This document shows, piece after piece, positions 16,808 through 26,174 of a DNA stretch of 64,000 nt; positions within the stretch are counted from its first letter, which is position 1, and each line of letters begins with the position of its first letter. The translations under genes and the position numbers were made by a program. The DNA comes from Proteinivorax tanatarense (GTDB taxonomy: Bacteria; Bacillota; Proteinivoracia; Proteinivoracales; Proteinivoracaceae): contig NZ_CP158367.1 in assembly GCF_040267685.1 (NCBI RefSeq), positions 1,922,001-1,986,000 of the forward strand, written 5' to 3'. Under the pieces are notes generated by a model. It was given only the letters and a program-made list of their open reading frames with translations, was not told where the DNA came from and searched no databases.

Positions 16808-16844
16808 GATTAGACGGGAAAATTAATTTTTTTCCCGTCTAATC
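16808..16844 (-). terminator. Terminator of the RND efflux operon
   Basis: A 14-bp stem (GATTAGACGGGAAA with TTTCCCGTCTAATC), 14 bases beyond the stop of the pump gene. Confidence 0.85.
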
Positions 16845-16858
16845 TATTCAATATTAAC

Positions 16859-19800
16859 CTAACTGCTGATATTTGCTTTCTCTGCTTTTTTCTTTGCTTT
16901 TTTCTTGGCAAAAAAGTTTGTGAAATCATCTAGAATACTATACATCACCGGAACTAATACCAAAGTTAGTACCGTAGATACTGCAAGTCCTCCAATAACT
17001 ACAGTTGCTAAAGGAGCTCTAACCTCTGCTCCTTCACCAACGGCTATTGCCATTGGAAGCATTCCTAAAATTGTAGTTAAACTTGTCATTAATATAGGAC
17101 GCAATCTTGATTTTCCAGCTTCTAATAGCGCTTCTCTTCGCTGCATCTTTTTCCCATGATACAACTGGTTAGCATAATCAACCATAACGATTCCGTTATT
17201 AACCACTATACCTGCCAGCATTATTATACCAATAAAAGCGATGATACTTAAACTTCGATTAGTTATAAGCAGCGCTCCTATAATTCCTACAAAGGTTTGA
17301 GGTAAAGTAAACATTATTATAAACGGATAGATTAAAGACTCAAACTGTGCTGCCATAGTCATAAATACCAAAACTATCCCCAAAATCAGCGCAAGTTTTA
17401 GACCGTCAAATGCATCAACCATTTCTTCGTATGCTCCACCATACTCTACAAAATAACCATCTGGTATATCCAGTTTATCTACCTCTTTTTGAATATCCTC
17501 CATTGCTTCTGATAACTCACGGTCAAGAAGCTGAGCCGTAACGGCTCCCGATCGCATTTCGTTCTCCCTTTGTATATGTCTAGGGGCAGTTGTAACTTCA
17601 AAAGTTGCCAATTCCCTCAAGGGAACTGAATAACCTAAAGGACTTGGTATATATAAGTTTTTAAGATTGGGAATATCTATATCATGATGATACTCCATCA
17701 CCATATCCACTTGATATTCTTGACCGTCTTCTCTAAAAATTGTTATAGTCTCATCGGTCATGGCCAGGTTAATAAACTCTCCCACTTGATAACTTGTAAG
17801 TCCATGACTTTGTGCTCGCTTATGATCAATATCTATGCTAACTTGTGGAAGCTCTTCATCAAAGGATGTTTCTATTTCTCTAATACCTTCTACTTCCTCT
17901 ATAGAATTAGCTATTAAACTTGTTTGTTCTTCTAGTACCTCTAATTCATCCCCTCTCACGATAATTTCAACATCATCGCCTACTCCACCAGATATATCCA
18001 TTACCGATACACGCATATCTACTCCAGCGGTTTCAGGGATATCTCGCCTAATTTTTTCCGCCACTTCAAAAACAGAGTTATCCCTTTCGTCCAAGTCTAC
18101 CAAGCTAACATCGATTCTTCCTCCGCTACTTCCCAATAGCTCCGTAGCACTACCAGCTCCTACCTGGGTAAAAATAAACTCAATATCTTCAAATTCTTCT
18201 AAATAACTTTCTACCCGCAAAATTTCTGCTTCCATCTCTTCAAAGGTTGTACCCGCAGGGAAATCAAAAGTTATATTTAACACTCCCGCATCCATTGCTG
18301 GCAAAAACTCAAACCCAACAAAAGAATATAAAAATACACTAAATACCATAAATAACACAAACAATGATACTACTATTTTCCTATTATCTAACGAAAGTTG
18401 TAATAGATTCTTATATTTATTACGTAACTTATCCATACCCTGATCTACTTTTTGAGAAAACTTATTCTTTTTACTAAAGTCAGTTCCTTCCGGCATAACT
18501 TTTACAGTAAGAACAGGCATAACGGATATGGCAACAATTAGCGACACAAATAGCGAAAAAGTTACAGTCCATGCTAATGGCGTAAATATAATACCTGCTA
18601 CTCCTTCTACAAATATAACAGGTAAAAATGCAACTACACTGGTTATTGTTGAAGCCGTTATCGCTCCCGCTACTTCTTTACTACCTCTTTCTGCAGCTAA
18701 AGCCGGCTCCATGCCTTGCTCTCGTTTGCTAAAAATATTTTCCAGTATTACCACTGCATTATCGACCATCATTCCAACACCTAATGCTAATCCGCCTAAT
18801 GTTATAAAGTTTAGTGAATCTCCTCGCATATAAATAAGAGCAAAGGTTCCTACTACAGATATTGGAATAGCCACACCAACTATAGTGGTAGCTCTAAAGT
18901 TACCTAAGAAAATCCATAAAACTATCATCGCCAACACTGCACCTACTAAGGCAACTTCAATCAAGCTATTAATGGCTTCTTGAATAAACTCACTTTGATC
19001 AATAACCACTTCAAACTCTACATTGCCGGGAAGCTCACTTTGTAACTTATCCAACTCTTTATGGATTGAGTTAGCTACTTCTACAGTATTGGCATCACTT
19101 TGTTTTCTAATAGATAAAGAAATAGTTTCTTCACCATTAATAGTGGTTACAGGCTCTTGAATTACATTTTCATCTACTACATAGCCAATATCTCCCAAAG
19201 ATATAGGGCTACCTGACTCATCAGAACCTACAAAAACTGACTCTATTTCATTAACATCTTCAAACTGCCCTGACACCTGCAAGGCATACTCTCTTTCTCC
19301 ATCTTCCACTGTACCACCGGAGACATCTATATTAGAAGCCTGAACTGCTAAAGCTACATCTTCAACAGACAGCCCATGCTCCTGTAGTTTATAGGGGTCT
19401 ATGTTAACACTTATCTCTCTTTGTTCACCACCAGCAACATCAACAACTGCCACTCCATCTATACGTTCTAGCTGAGTTTTTACCATACCGTCTGCCGTCT
19501 CCGTCAACTGTTGGTAATCTAAATCACCAACCATTCCCACCTGCACGATGGGCATCATATCAGGGTCTAGCTGCATAACCATCGGAGAACCAATATCTCC
19601 AGGAAGGTGTCCCCTTACAATATCTACTATTTCACGGGCTTCTAGTGAAGCATATTTCATATCTGTTCCCCAGTTAAAACTCAGTAGCATTATACTTCTA
19701 CCCTGTTGTGAGTAAGAAGTAATTTCATCTAAACCATCTAAAGTTGACAATGATTCTTCCATTGGTCGGGTTAACATCGTTTCAACTTCTTCAGGGCCGG

Positions 19801-19960
19801 CTCCTTCGTAATCCATCATAATCAGCAATACAGGAAGTTCCATCTCTGGATATAGATCCACAGGTATCATAGTAAAAGAAATCATACCTAGTAAAATTAT
19901 TATAGATACAACCATTAGCATTGCTACAGGTCTTTTTATTCCTATGGAAGATAAGTTCAT
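16859..19960 (-). CDS. RND-family efflux pump (AcrB/HAE1-like inner membrane transporter)
   Basis: At 1033 residues this has the full length of an RND transporter: an N-terminal membrane helix (RPVAMLMVVSIIILLGMI), a large extracytoplasmic loop, helices 2-6 near 335-490, a second loop and helices 7-12 at the end. The proton-relay helix reads GVGMMVDNAVVILENI, with Asp-Asn where E. coli AcrB has Asp-Asp, as in many relatives. It should export drugs, bile-like compounds or lipids. In Gram-positive cells no outer membrane channel is needed. The gene lies 2 bases after the adaptor gene in one operon and ends at a strong terminator. The last residues are lysine rich (KKKAKKKAEK). Confidence 0.95.
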   Translation of the reverse strand: MNLSSIGIKRPVAMLMVVSIIILLGMISFTMIPVDLYPEMELPVLLIMMDYEGAGPEEVETMLTRPMEESLSTLDGLDEITSYSQQGRSIMLLSFNWGTDMKYASLEAREIVDIVRGHLPGDIGSPMVMQLDPDMMPIVQVGMVGDLDYQQLTETADGMVKTQLERIDGVAVVDVAGGEQREISVNIDPYKLQEHGLSVEDVALAVQASNIDVSGGTVEDGEREYALQVSGQFEDVNEIESVFVGSDESGSPISLGDIGYVVDENVIQEPVTTINGEETISLSIRKQSDANTVEVANSIHKELDKLQSELPGNVEFEVVIDQSEFIQEAINSLIEVALVGAVLAMIVLWIFLGNFRATTIVGVAIPISVVGTFALIYMRGDSLNFITLGGLALGVGMMVDNAVVILENIFSKREQGMEPALAAERGSKEVAGAITASTITSVVAFLPVIFVEGVAGIIFTPLAWTVTFSLFVSLIVAISVMPVLTVKVMPEGTDFSKKNKFSQKVDQGMDKLRNKYKNLLQLSLDNRKIVVSLFVLFMVFSVFLYSFVGFEFLPAMDAGVLNITFDFPAGTTFEEMEAEILRVESYLEEFEDIEFIFTQVGAGSATELLGSSGGRIDVSLVDLDERDNSVFEVAEKIRRDIPETAGVDMRVSVMDISGGVGDDVEIIVRGDELEVLEEQTSLIANSIEEVEGIREIETSFDEELPQVSIDIDHKRAQSHGLTSYQVGEFINLAMTDETITIFREDGQEYQVDMVMEYHHDIDIPNLKNLYIPSPLGYSVPLRELATFEVTTAPRHIQRENEMRSGAVTAQLLDRELSEAMEDIQKEVDKLDIPDGYFVEYGGAYEEMVDAFDGLKLALILGIVLVFMTMAAQFESLIYPFIIMFTLPQTFVGIIGALLITNRSLSIIAFIGIIMLAGIVVNNGIVMVDYANQLYHGKKMQRREALLEAGKSRLRPILMTSLTTILGMLPMAIAVGEGAEVRAPLATVVIGGLAVSTVLTLVLVPVMYSILDDFTNFFAKKKAKKKAEKANISS

Positions 19961-19962
19961 TT

Positions 19963-21231
19963 TTATTTATCCTCCCTAACTACTTCGACTTCTACACCAT
20001 CATCAACCTGAGATAGTCCTGCTACAACTACATTATCTCCTTCTTCTAATCCTTCTACATGCACAAGACCATTTTGTGATATCCCCGATGTAACTGGCTT
20101 AAGTTTAGCAATATTTTCCTCATCAATTACATAAACATATTCTTCTTCATCTTCTTCTATAATTGCATGCCTAGGCACAGCCAACACATCTAATTTGCTG
20201 ACAATAGGCAGCTCTAACTGCGCATTCATACCTACCCTCAAATTATCTACTTCATCATCTAATACTAAGTTTACAGGGTAAAACCTCCCCCCTTCTTCCG
20301 GTACAATTCCAACCTCTGTAATTGTAGCAGTGACTTTTTCATTTGAAATGGCAGGTATAACAACATCGGCACTTTCTCCTTCAGATAAGTTGACAATATA
20401 TTGTTCTGAAACAGAGGTGCTTATATGAACTCTCCCTTCACTTACAATTACAATAGCAGGATTAACTGGATTGGCAGTATCACCTTCGCTAATACGTATC
20501 TTAAGAACCTCTCCGCTAGCAGGTGATTGTACATAAGTTTTTTCATACTCATCTTCTGCTCGCTCTAAAAGTCTTTCTGCCCACTTTACTTGCTCTTCAT
20601 AAAATGCCTCTTGAACATTACCGCTATCATCTTCTTTTACAGAATCTACTACTTCTTCTGCTCTTTCAGTACGACGCTGGGCTATTTCATATCTATCCTC
20701 ATATCTCTCAAGCTGTAACTTGGTTATTTCACCTTCTTCATAATCCTTCCTAGCTTCTTCTAATTCTTCTTTTTTCTCTTGTTCATATTCTTGAGCTTCT
20801 TCCAGGTTATCTTGAGCAGTTTTAAGTGACCAGCTCTCTTCCTGTTGGGCTTCATGTAAGTTATTACGGGCATCATTCAAGTCCCTTTGTGCCTCATTAA
20901 CTCTATCTTTTTGAGTAGAGTTATCCAATTGGAATAAAAGATCTCCCTGACTAACAATATCCCCTTCAGAAACTAAAACTTTTTCCACTGTACCAATAGT
21001 GTCAGGCGTAACCCTCCAGTCGTTCTCTGGCACAAAAAATCCAATAGTATTTAAAACCTCCTGTATATCAGTAGGCTTTAATTCTTTAGTTTCTACTAAT
21101 GGTAGCCTTGCCTCTTCTTGCTTAATAACCGTTTCTTCCTCAGCGTTTACCAGTGATATAACTACTCCCAACGACACCAAAGCTATACCTGCTACTGCTA
21201 AAAAAAATTTCTTTGATTTTGGTATTTTCAT
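19963..21231 (-). CDS. RND efflux periplasmic-adaptor-type protein (HlyD/MFP family)
   Basis: The 422-residue product has an N-terminal membrane anchor (FFLAVAGIALVSLGVVISLV), a lipoyl/barrel-sandwich half near residue 70, a long alpha-helical coiled coil rich in Glu, Ala and Gln (about 95-215), the second lipoyl half (SPASGEVLKI), and beta-barrel and membrane-proximal domains. It links to the RND pump gene that starts 2 bases after its stop. The ATG at 21231 has GGGGG 8 bases upstream; the frame runs open another 23 codons but without a ribosome site. The coiled coil is long for a Gram-positive adaptor. Confidence 0.92.
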   Translation of the reverse strand: MKIPKSKKFFLAVAGIALVSLGVVISLVNAEEETVIKQEEARLPLVETKELKPTDIQEVLNTIGFFVPENDWRVTPDTIGTVEKVLVSEGDIVSQGDLLFQLDNSTQKDRVNEAQRDLNDARNNLHEAQQEESWSLKTAQDNLEEAQEYEQEKKEELEEARKDYEEGEITKLQLERYEDRYEIAQRRTERAEEVVDSVKEDDSGNVQEAFYEEQVKWAERLLERAEDEYEKTYVQSPASGEVLKIRISEGDTANPVNPAIVIVSEGRVHISTSVSEQYIVNLSEGESADVVIPAISNEKVTATITEVGIVPEEGGRFYPVNLVLDDEVDNLRVGMNAQLELPIVSKLDVLAVPRHAIIEEDEEEYVYVIDEENIAKLKPVTSGISQNGLVHVEGLEEGDNVVVAGLSQVDDGVEVEVVREDK

Positions 21232-21283
21232 GTTAAAAACCCCCATAATTATGCTAATCTCTCCTCTAAATTTTGCTGTGATA

Positions 21284-21326
21284 AAAAATATGAAAAACAC
21301 TATAAAGTGTTTTTCATATTTTATTT
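21284..21326 (-). terminator. Terminator of the MacB-type ABC operon
   Basis: AAAATATGAAAAACACT pairs with AGTGTTTTTCATATTTT around a short loop, followed by T-rich sequence on the minus strand. It separates the ABC genes from the RND operon. Confidence 0.75.
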
Positions 21327-21335
21327 TTATTTACT

Positions 21336-22028
21336 TTACTTTTGCCTTTGCAACGTTCCATTTTTCAATAAATATGCTACATCAGCTTCTTTTGCCACTT
21401 TATCATCATGGGTTACTACAATTACACATTTACCTTTTTCTTTAGCCAGCCTTTTAAAAATCTGCAGCACCTCTTTTGCAATTTTGTTATCTAAGTTGCC
21501 TGTGGGTTCATCTGCTAAAATTAAATCCTTTTCACCAACTAGCGCCCTAGCTATAGCAACCCTTTGCTGCTGCCCCCCAGACAGTTTTAAAACCTTTCTA
21601 TTGGCTTGGCTTTGGTCTAAACCTACCTCTTTAAGCAGATCTAAAGCCAGTTTCTCATTTTTCGGCAAACCCATTATACCCATTGCGGTATAAATATTTT
21701 CAATGGCAGTCATGTAGTGGATAAGATTAAAATTTTGAAACACTATGGCCATATTATTCTGCCGATAACTTTGGGTCCCTATTTTTTGTATATCCTCACC
21801 TTTATAAGCTACCTCCCCTTTATCAGGATTCTCCAATCCTCCACCAAGGGATAATATAGTAGTTTTCCCCGCTCCCGATGGACCCAAAACCGCATAAAAA
21901 GTTCCTGGATAAAAATCCATATTAAAATCTTTTAAAACTAACACCTTTTCCCCTTTATCCTCATACCCGAAAGAAACATTATTAAACGACAGCACGCTTT
22001 CCTCTGTTATACCCTTGTTTACCAACAT
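21336..22028 (-). CDS. ABC transporter ATP-binding protein (MacB/LolD type)
   Basis: The 230-residue ATPase shows Walker A GPSGAGKTT, Q-loop in VFQNFNLI, the signature LSGGQQQRV and Walker B LILADEPTGN followed by the His switch THD. The ADEPTGN form and length place it in the MacB/LolD/FtsE group, which works with FtsX-like permeases in mechanotransmission rather than import. GGGGTG precedes the ATG. The permease gene ends 2 bases upstream, so both subunits are made from one message. Confidence 0.95.
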   Translation of the reverse strand: MLVNKGITEESVLSFNNVSFGYEDKGEKVLVLKDFNMDFYPGTFYAVLGPSGAGKTTILSLGGGLENPDKGEVAYKGEDIQKIGTQSYRQNNMAIVFQNFNLIHYMTAIENIYTAMGIMGLPKNEKLALDLLKEVGLDQSQANRKVLKLSGGQQQRVAIARALVGEKDLILADEPTGNLDNKIAKEVLQIFKRLAKEKGKCVIVVTHDDKVAKEADVAYLLKNGTLQRQK

Positions 22029-22030
22029 AT

Positions 22031-23476
22031 CTAATCACCCCTACTTAATATTGACTTTGGACTATATCTCATCAAGTTGCTCAATGGCATCATAACCGCT
22101 AACACCATCAGTCCTAAGCTTACAATCATAATTTTTAGTTTTTCAAAAAACGAAGTCCCTACTTGCAATTCTTGTATAGGTTTAATATCATCGGAACTTG
22201 CACCTGGAGCTCTATTTGCATTACTAATTATCCGTTCCTCCAGCATCTGACCGATGGTAGCAGCGCCTTCTCCATCATCAAACTGTCTATCCATCAACCT
22301 ATTACTTAGATGTTGAGAAGTAAACCCTCCTACTATAAACGCTATAAACATTGCTACAACTGCTACAACTAGCATTTCAAATAAATATTGGTAAATGATT
22401 TTTTTCTTGCTCTCCCCTAGAGAAAGAAAAACCCCTGTTTCATAATTGCGCTCCTTAACCCAAAGCATAAGAACTAAAGATAAAATACAGATACCCGCTA
22501 TCACTGTTACCAAAATAACTCTTTTTGCCAGTGAAGCTACCCGTTCTGCGGGTTCAACCATATACCTGTATGCTCGTTCATTAGCATCCAACTTAAAGCT
22601 CTGCCAGTCTAAATCGTATTGCTGTGAGTCTTCAATAAAAACATCCACATTTTCTGGCTCATCGACATAATATATAATTCTATCTGTCCCTAACGACGGC
22701 AGCGTAAAGTTCATTCCTGCTGCAGCAACTTGATTTTGTCGCAGGTTAACAGCTATATCATAAGGTACATATATACGGTTACTTGAACTGATAAGAGAAA
22801 GTTGCACTCCATAATTTTCAATTCTGCTTGACAGCCTATTCTGCTCTGCTTGATAGATCCCAACTATCTCTAAATCATAACTTATTTGGTTATCAGCACT
22901 TTTAACTTCAATAGTATCGCCAACAGTTACATTGTTTTGATTAGCCAACTCTTGTTCGATAACTACAACTTGGCTATATTGGTCATCTAAAGTTAAGTGG
23001 CGACCTTGAGCCATGTTAAAATAACTATCGTCAAAGAAATTTAATAGTTCTGTATTGTCTACTCCAACTACAGCTAAGTTAGGAGGTTCTAATGGGGATG
23101 CACTAAAATCTACTTCACTTTCCAGCACCGATGATCCACCCACTATATCTATGTCCCCTCCAACACCATAAGCATACCCTATTGAATTATAGTAAAGTAC
23201 ATTTTCATGCTCTGCAAGCTTTGCTGCTTCTTCACCATCCACAATTTGTGGCGCAAAGTCTTTTTCTTCATCTAACACAGCATTTTCAAAGTCATAGCTC
23301 AACGTAGCATAACTTCCTAATGTTTCTCTAGCAAATACACTGGCATTTTCAGTAGCATAAATTATGTTCATGCCGACAACAATTAAACTCAAAATAATTG
23401 TCATAATAACTAACATTGTGATGTTTTTACTTTTCCTTCTTTTTACTGAAAGTAACGCTCTATTTAAAAAGCCCAT
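22031..23476 (-). CDS. ABC transporter permease (FtsX/MacB type)
   Basis: The 481-residue permease has an N-terminal helix after RRKSKNITMLVIMTIILSL, a large extracytoplasmic domain of about 270 residues (MacB_PCD-like), and three more helices near 310, 370 and 455. That four-helix plan defines the FtsX/MacB type. It is encoded with its ATPase and lies beside the RND operon, but between the two is a terminator. Its cargo could be a peptide, lipid or antibiotic; nothing here decides it. Confidence 0.9.
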   Translation of the reverse strand: MGFLNRALLSVKRRKSKNITMLVIMTIILSLIVVGMNIIYATENASVFARETLGSYATLSYDFENAVLDEEKDFAPQIVDGEEAAKLAEHENVLYYNSIGYAYGVGGDIDIVGGSSVLESEVDFSASPLEPPNLAVVGVDNTELLNFFDDSYFNMAQGRHLTLDDQYSQVVVIEQELANQNNVTVGDTIEVKSADNQISYDLEIVGIYQAEQNRLSSRIENYGVQLSLISSSNRIYVPYDIAVNLRQNQVAAAGMNFTLPSLGTDRIIYYVDEPENVDVFIEDSQQYDLDWQSFKLDANERAYRYMVEPAERVASLAKRVILVTVIAGICILSLVLMLWVKERNYETGVFLSLGESKKKIIYQYLFEMLVVAVVAMFIAFIVGGFTSQHLSNRLMDRQFDDGEGAATIGQMLEERIISNANRAPGASSDDIKPIQELQVGTSFFEKLKIMIVSLGLMVLAVMMPLSNLMRYSPKSILSRGD

Positions 23477-23495
23477 CTACCCAAACCCCTTTCTT

Positions 23496-24188
23496 TTATC
23501 TATGTCTTCTATTTCTTAAGGCAATTAGCCTTACTAACTGTGCAACTGCAGTTGCCATAGCCGCTACATAGGTTAAGGCCGCTGCATTTAAAACTTTTTT
23601 GGCACCTACTTTTTCATTTGCCACAATTACGCCAGAGGAATCTAAAAGATTAACTGCTCTACTACTGGCATTAAATTCAACTGGCAAAGTAATTATCTGA
23701 AATAGCACTGCCATAGAAAATAGGACAATACCTATGTTCATCATGGTATAACCACCTTCTGCAAAAATCAAACCAGCGATAATAAATATCCAGGCCATAG
23801 AAGAACCGAGTCTAGCTAGAGGGAAAATTGCATTTCTCAGCTTAAGTTGCGAATAACCTTGTGCATGCTGAATAGCATGGCCTACTTCATGTGCTGCAAC
23901 ACTTACAGAGGCTACAGAAGATCCATTATATATATCACTAGATAACCTCACCTTTTTGCTTCGTGGATCATAGTGATCCGATAACTTTCCTCCCGTAAGT
24001 TCTACATCTACATCGTAAATCCCCTGTTCCCTAAGCAACTTTTCAGCTACCTGGTTACCAGTATACCCGTTTTGGGTTCTAACCTGTGAATATTTTGCAA
24101 ATGCTGACTTTACTTTTGCTTGAGCAAAAAGTGTCAGTAAAATTGCAGGAATTAAATAAACAATAGTTGTATCAATTGGAAAAAACAT
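23496..24188 (-). CDS. YugP-type zinc metallopeptidase, membrane bound
   Basis: The 230-residue protein carries HEVGHAIQHAQGY near residue 100, a HEXXH zinc site, between a first membrane helix (IVYLIPAILLTLFA) and three later ones. This is the neutral zinc metallopeptidase family represented by B. subtilis YugP, with the active site facing the membrane surface. Its substrates are not known. GGAGGAG lies before the ATG. The gene follows the XRE regulator by 3 bases, so it is read with it and with the DUF2975 gene. Confidence 0.85.
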   Translation of the reverse strand: MFFPIDTTIVYLIPAILLTLFAQAKVKSAFAKYSQVRTQNGYTGNQVAEKLLREQGIYDVDVELTGGKLSDHYDPRSKKVRLSSDIYNGSSVASVSVAAHEVGHAIQHAQGYSQLKLRNAIFPLARLGSSMAWIFIIAGLIFAEGGYTMMNIGIVLFSMAVLFQIITLPVEFNASSRAVNLLDSSGVIVANEKVGAKKVLNAAALTYVAAMATAVAQLVRLIALRNRRHR

Positions 24189-24191
24189 ATT

Positions 24192-24401
24192 CTACTCCTC
24201 CTTTTCAAATTCTAATAAGTCTCCAGGCTGGCAATCCAGTTCTCTACAAATTGCCGCCAATGTTGAAAACCTAATAGCTTTAGCTTTATTATTCTTTAAT
24301 ATAGATAAGTTTGAATTAGTGATATCCACCTTATCCGCCAAGCTTGATAAATTCACCTTCTTCTTTGCCATAACTACATCAAGATTCACAATAATTGGCA
24401 T
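24192..24401 (-). CDS. YozG-like XRE transcriptional regulator
   Basis: A 69-residue helix-turn-helix protein: VNLDVVMAKKKVNLSSLADKVDITNSNLSILKN covers the two HTH helices and the C-terminus is CQPGDLLEFEKEE, the standard end of this Cro/CI subfamily. Small XRE proteins of this type are regularly encoded beside DUF2975 membrane proteins, as here. GGGGGTATTGC precedes the ATG at 24401; the frame is open nine codons further but that would run over the ribosome site. It probably regulates its own operon. Confidence 0.88.
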   Translation of the reverse strand: MPIIVNLDVVMAKKKVNLSSLADKVDITNSNLSILKNNKAKAIRFSTLAAICRELDCQPGDLLEFEKEE

Positions 24402-24411
24402 GCAATACCCC

Positions 24412-24900
24412 CTAAACTGTGAGCTCATTCTCTTCCTTTATGGTTTTAGCTACACTAAAAATTTCTGATAACACAAAAGCCATACATCCCAGAATTAAAA
24501 ACATAAAGATACCCATCCTGCTTTGATACCCTTCCCCTAGATACGCTATAATGTTTACTTTGGGATAATCAATAAAAATGTTAATTACATCTCTCAACAA
24601 TGTTAAAAAAGCCATAAACGTTGCTAAAATTCCTATCAGATTAAAGCCTGAAATATTTTCTTTGACAAAAGGTTCTTTTTCAAGGACACTTTTTATAATT
24701 TTTCTCAGTTCCCAAATTATCTTCAAAATTATTGCATGAACTATCACAAAAAACGATACTCCAACAATATTTTTGATAGATATAGAAACCCCTAGCGTAA
24801 ATAACCCAAACCCTACTGTAGTGATAGAGCTAATAATTACTATAAACCATAAAGTGGTGAGCAAAAAAGTAAGTGTTTTAGCAGCTAATTTATGTTGCAA
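24412..24900 (-). CDS. DUF2975 family membrane protein
   Basis: The 162-residue protein has four hydrophobic helices in the DUF2975 arrangement, with the charged loop ELRKIIKSVLEKEPFVKENI between helices 2 and 3. DUF2975 proteins pair with a small XRE regulator, and the two may act as a membrane sensor and its DNA-binding partner. The start is a TTG at 24900 with GGGGG 8 bases before it; the same TTAGGGGGTATT ribosome-site sequence precedes the next gene. Gap to the regulator is 10 bases. Confidence 0.85.
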   Translation of the reverse strand: MQHKLAAKTLTFLLTTLWFIVIISSITTVGFGLFTLGVSISIKNIVGVSFFVIVHAIILKIIWELRKIIKSVLEKEPFVKENISGFNLIGILATFMAFLTLLRDVINIFIDYPKVNIIAYLGEGYQSRMGIFMFLILGCMAFVLSEIFSVAKTIKEENELTV

Positions 24901-24944
24901 ACTTAATACCCCCTAAAATGTCCTTCTATAATTCTATTATACAC

Positions 24945-25020
24945 ATTTTTTATTGAATATCAATATGTTTTTATGTATTTTCAATATATTTATATGTAAA
25001 AACAACAAAAATATATCGAT
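24945..25020 (-). promoter_or_regulatory. AT-rich upstream region of the DUF2975/XRE operon
   Basis: The region holds repeated ATTGAATATCAATAT and TTTTCAATATATTTATATG stretches, with imperfect inverted symmetry around ATATTGA..TCAATAT. Such symmetry suits binding by the small XRE protein of the operon. Assignment is by position only. The rest of 24901-25124 shows nothing. Confidence 0.35.
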
Positions 25021-25124
25021 TAATGTAATTTTATCGTAAAAAATCAATAAAAAATTGTCCACCAAGGCTAACATATGTATTAACTCGCTATCAATAGTAC
25101 TATCCATCTACATTTATATAAACC

Positions 25125-25160
25125 AAAAACACTCAAAGGAAAATTCCTCTGAGTGTTTTT
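25125..25160 (-). terminator. Terminator at the distal end of the CRISPR transcript
   Basis: AAAAACACTCA pairs with TGAGTGTTTTT, with AGGAA/TTCCT extending the inner stem. On the minus strand the stem is followed by T5, at the far (oldest) end of the array as expected for a transcript coming from the right. Confidence 0.65.
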
Positions 25161-25196
25161 AACTAAAAAACTGCAGATGAAAAAAAGAGTTTTAAA

Positions 25197-25764
25197 ACCT
25201 AAATTCCTTATAGGTAAGATATAAACATACAAATATAACCCTGAAACATAAACATATGAAGTTTCAATTCCTCATAGGTAAGATAATAACTTCTAATGCA
25301 TCTAAAGAAGTCTTTACAGCTCTTTGGTTTCAATCCCTTATAGGTAAGATATAAACTTGGGGAAAAGATATTAAAGCATTAGATATAGCTATGTTTCAAT
25401 TCCTTATAGGTAAGATATAAACGGATGAACTTGAAATCGTCAAAAATTCGTCAAAAATTGTTTCAATTCCTTATAGGTAAGATATAAACTGGGGAGATAT
25501 TAACTTGCAGAAATTTTGGGGGGTATTGTTTCAATTCCTTATAGGTAAGATATAAACGATTTCCATCTGAATTTCTTATTGGTTGTGCGGTTAAGAGTTT
25601 CAATTCCTTATAGGTAAGATATAAACAAAGCGGTCATGCTATAGAAGGTAGTTTAGCAGAAACATGTTTCAATTCCTTATAGGTAAGATATAAACTAGAA
25701 ATGCTTTTGATACCTATAAAAAGATAGAAAAATAGTTTCAATTCCTTATAGGTAAGATATAAAC
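25197..25764 (-). CRISPR. CRISPR array, nine 30-bp repeats, eight spacers, no cas genes in the window
   Basis: Repeats start at 25197, 25261, 25327, 25393, 25460, 25528, 25597, 25666 and 25735; the last six are identical, beginning GTTTCAATTCC and ending GATATAAAC. Spacers are 34, 36, 36, 37, 38, 39, 39 and 39 bases. Read on the minus strand the repeat ends ATTGAAAC, the 8-base handle usual for type I-B and III crRNAs. The three left-hand repeats are degraded (first four bases of repeat 1 changed; repeat 2 ends ATAATAAC; repeat 3 has one substitution), as the leader-distal end usually is. So transcription runs right to left. No Cas protein is encoded anywhere in the window. Confidence 0.97.
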
Positions 25765-25960
25765 CCCAAAAAAGGCTGTATTTATGGGATTTTTGTTTTT
25801 TCTTTTTATTTGATTCTACTTATTTTTGCCATTATCACAATACTAAAATTCTTAATTATCTCTTGATACCTATCTTCTTCTTCTCTTTACTAAACTTTCC
25901 TCATTTTCGTCGATCTCCCGGGTTTTAGGTCTCACCTAGGGTCGACGAAAGTTTTTATTA
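25765..25960 (-). promoter_or_regulatory. Putative CRISPR leader
   Basis: The sequence to the right of the last perfect repeat is AT-rich, non-coding and T/C-biased on the plus strand. It contains TTTCGTCGA (25905) and TCGACGAAA (25942) as an inverted pair around CTCCCGGG. The orientation inferred from the repeats makes this the leader, where new spacers enter. Nothing else is recognisable up to 26040. Confidence 0.6.
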
Positions 25961-26049
25961 AATTCTTTTACTTAAGAAAAGTATAAATCTTCGATTCTTG
26001 TTTGTCAAATAGCACCTAATAAAAACAATGTTGGGTAAACATTTCAATG

Positions 26050-26075
26050 AAGGGCTGGCACAGAGGCCAGCCCTT
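26050..26075. other. GC-rich stem-loop
   Basis: AAGGGCTGGC and GCCAGCCCTT pair perfectly around a 6-base loop. There is no T-run on either side, so it is not a clear terminator. It sits between the CRISPR leader and the next gene. Confidence 0.5.
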
Positions 26076-26174
26076 ACCTCAACATAGGAAAATAGCAAAC
26101 TAAGATTGAGTGTTGTAATGAGTCTAAATTTTTAAATGTCTCCGCTCCTGATAAATAACGATACTTATAGTTTG

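Noticed and set aside
16905-18833. Several plus-strand frames opposite the RND pump gene
   Set aside because: They are shadows of the high-coding-density pump gene, with serine/threonine-rich composition and no ribosome sites.
26050-26075. Terminator after the CRISPR leader region
   Set aside because: Perfect stem but no T-run in either direction and no gene ending nearby.
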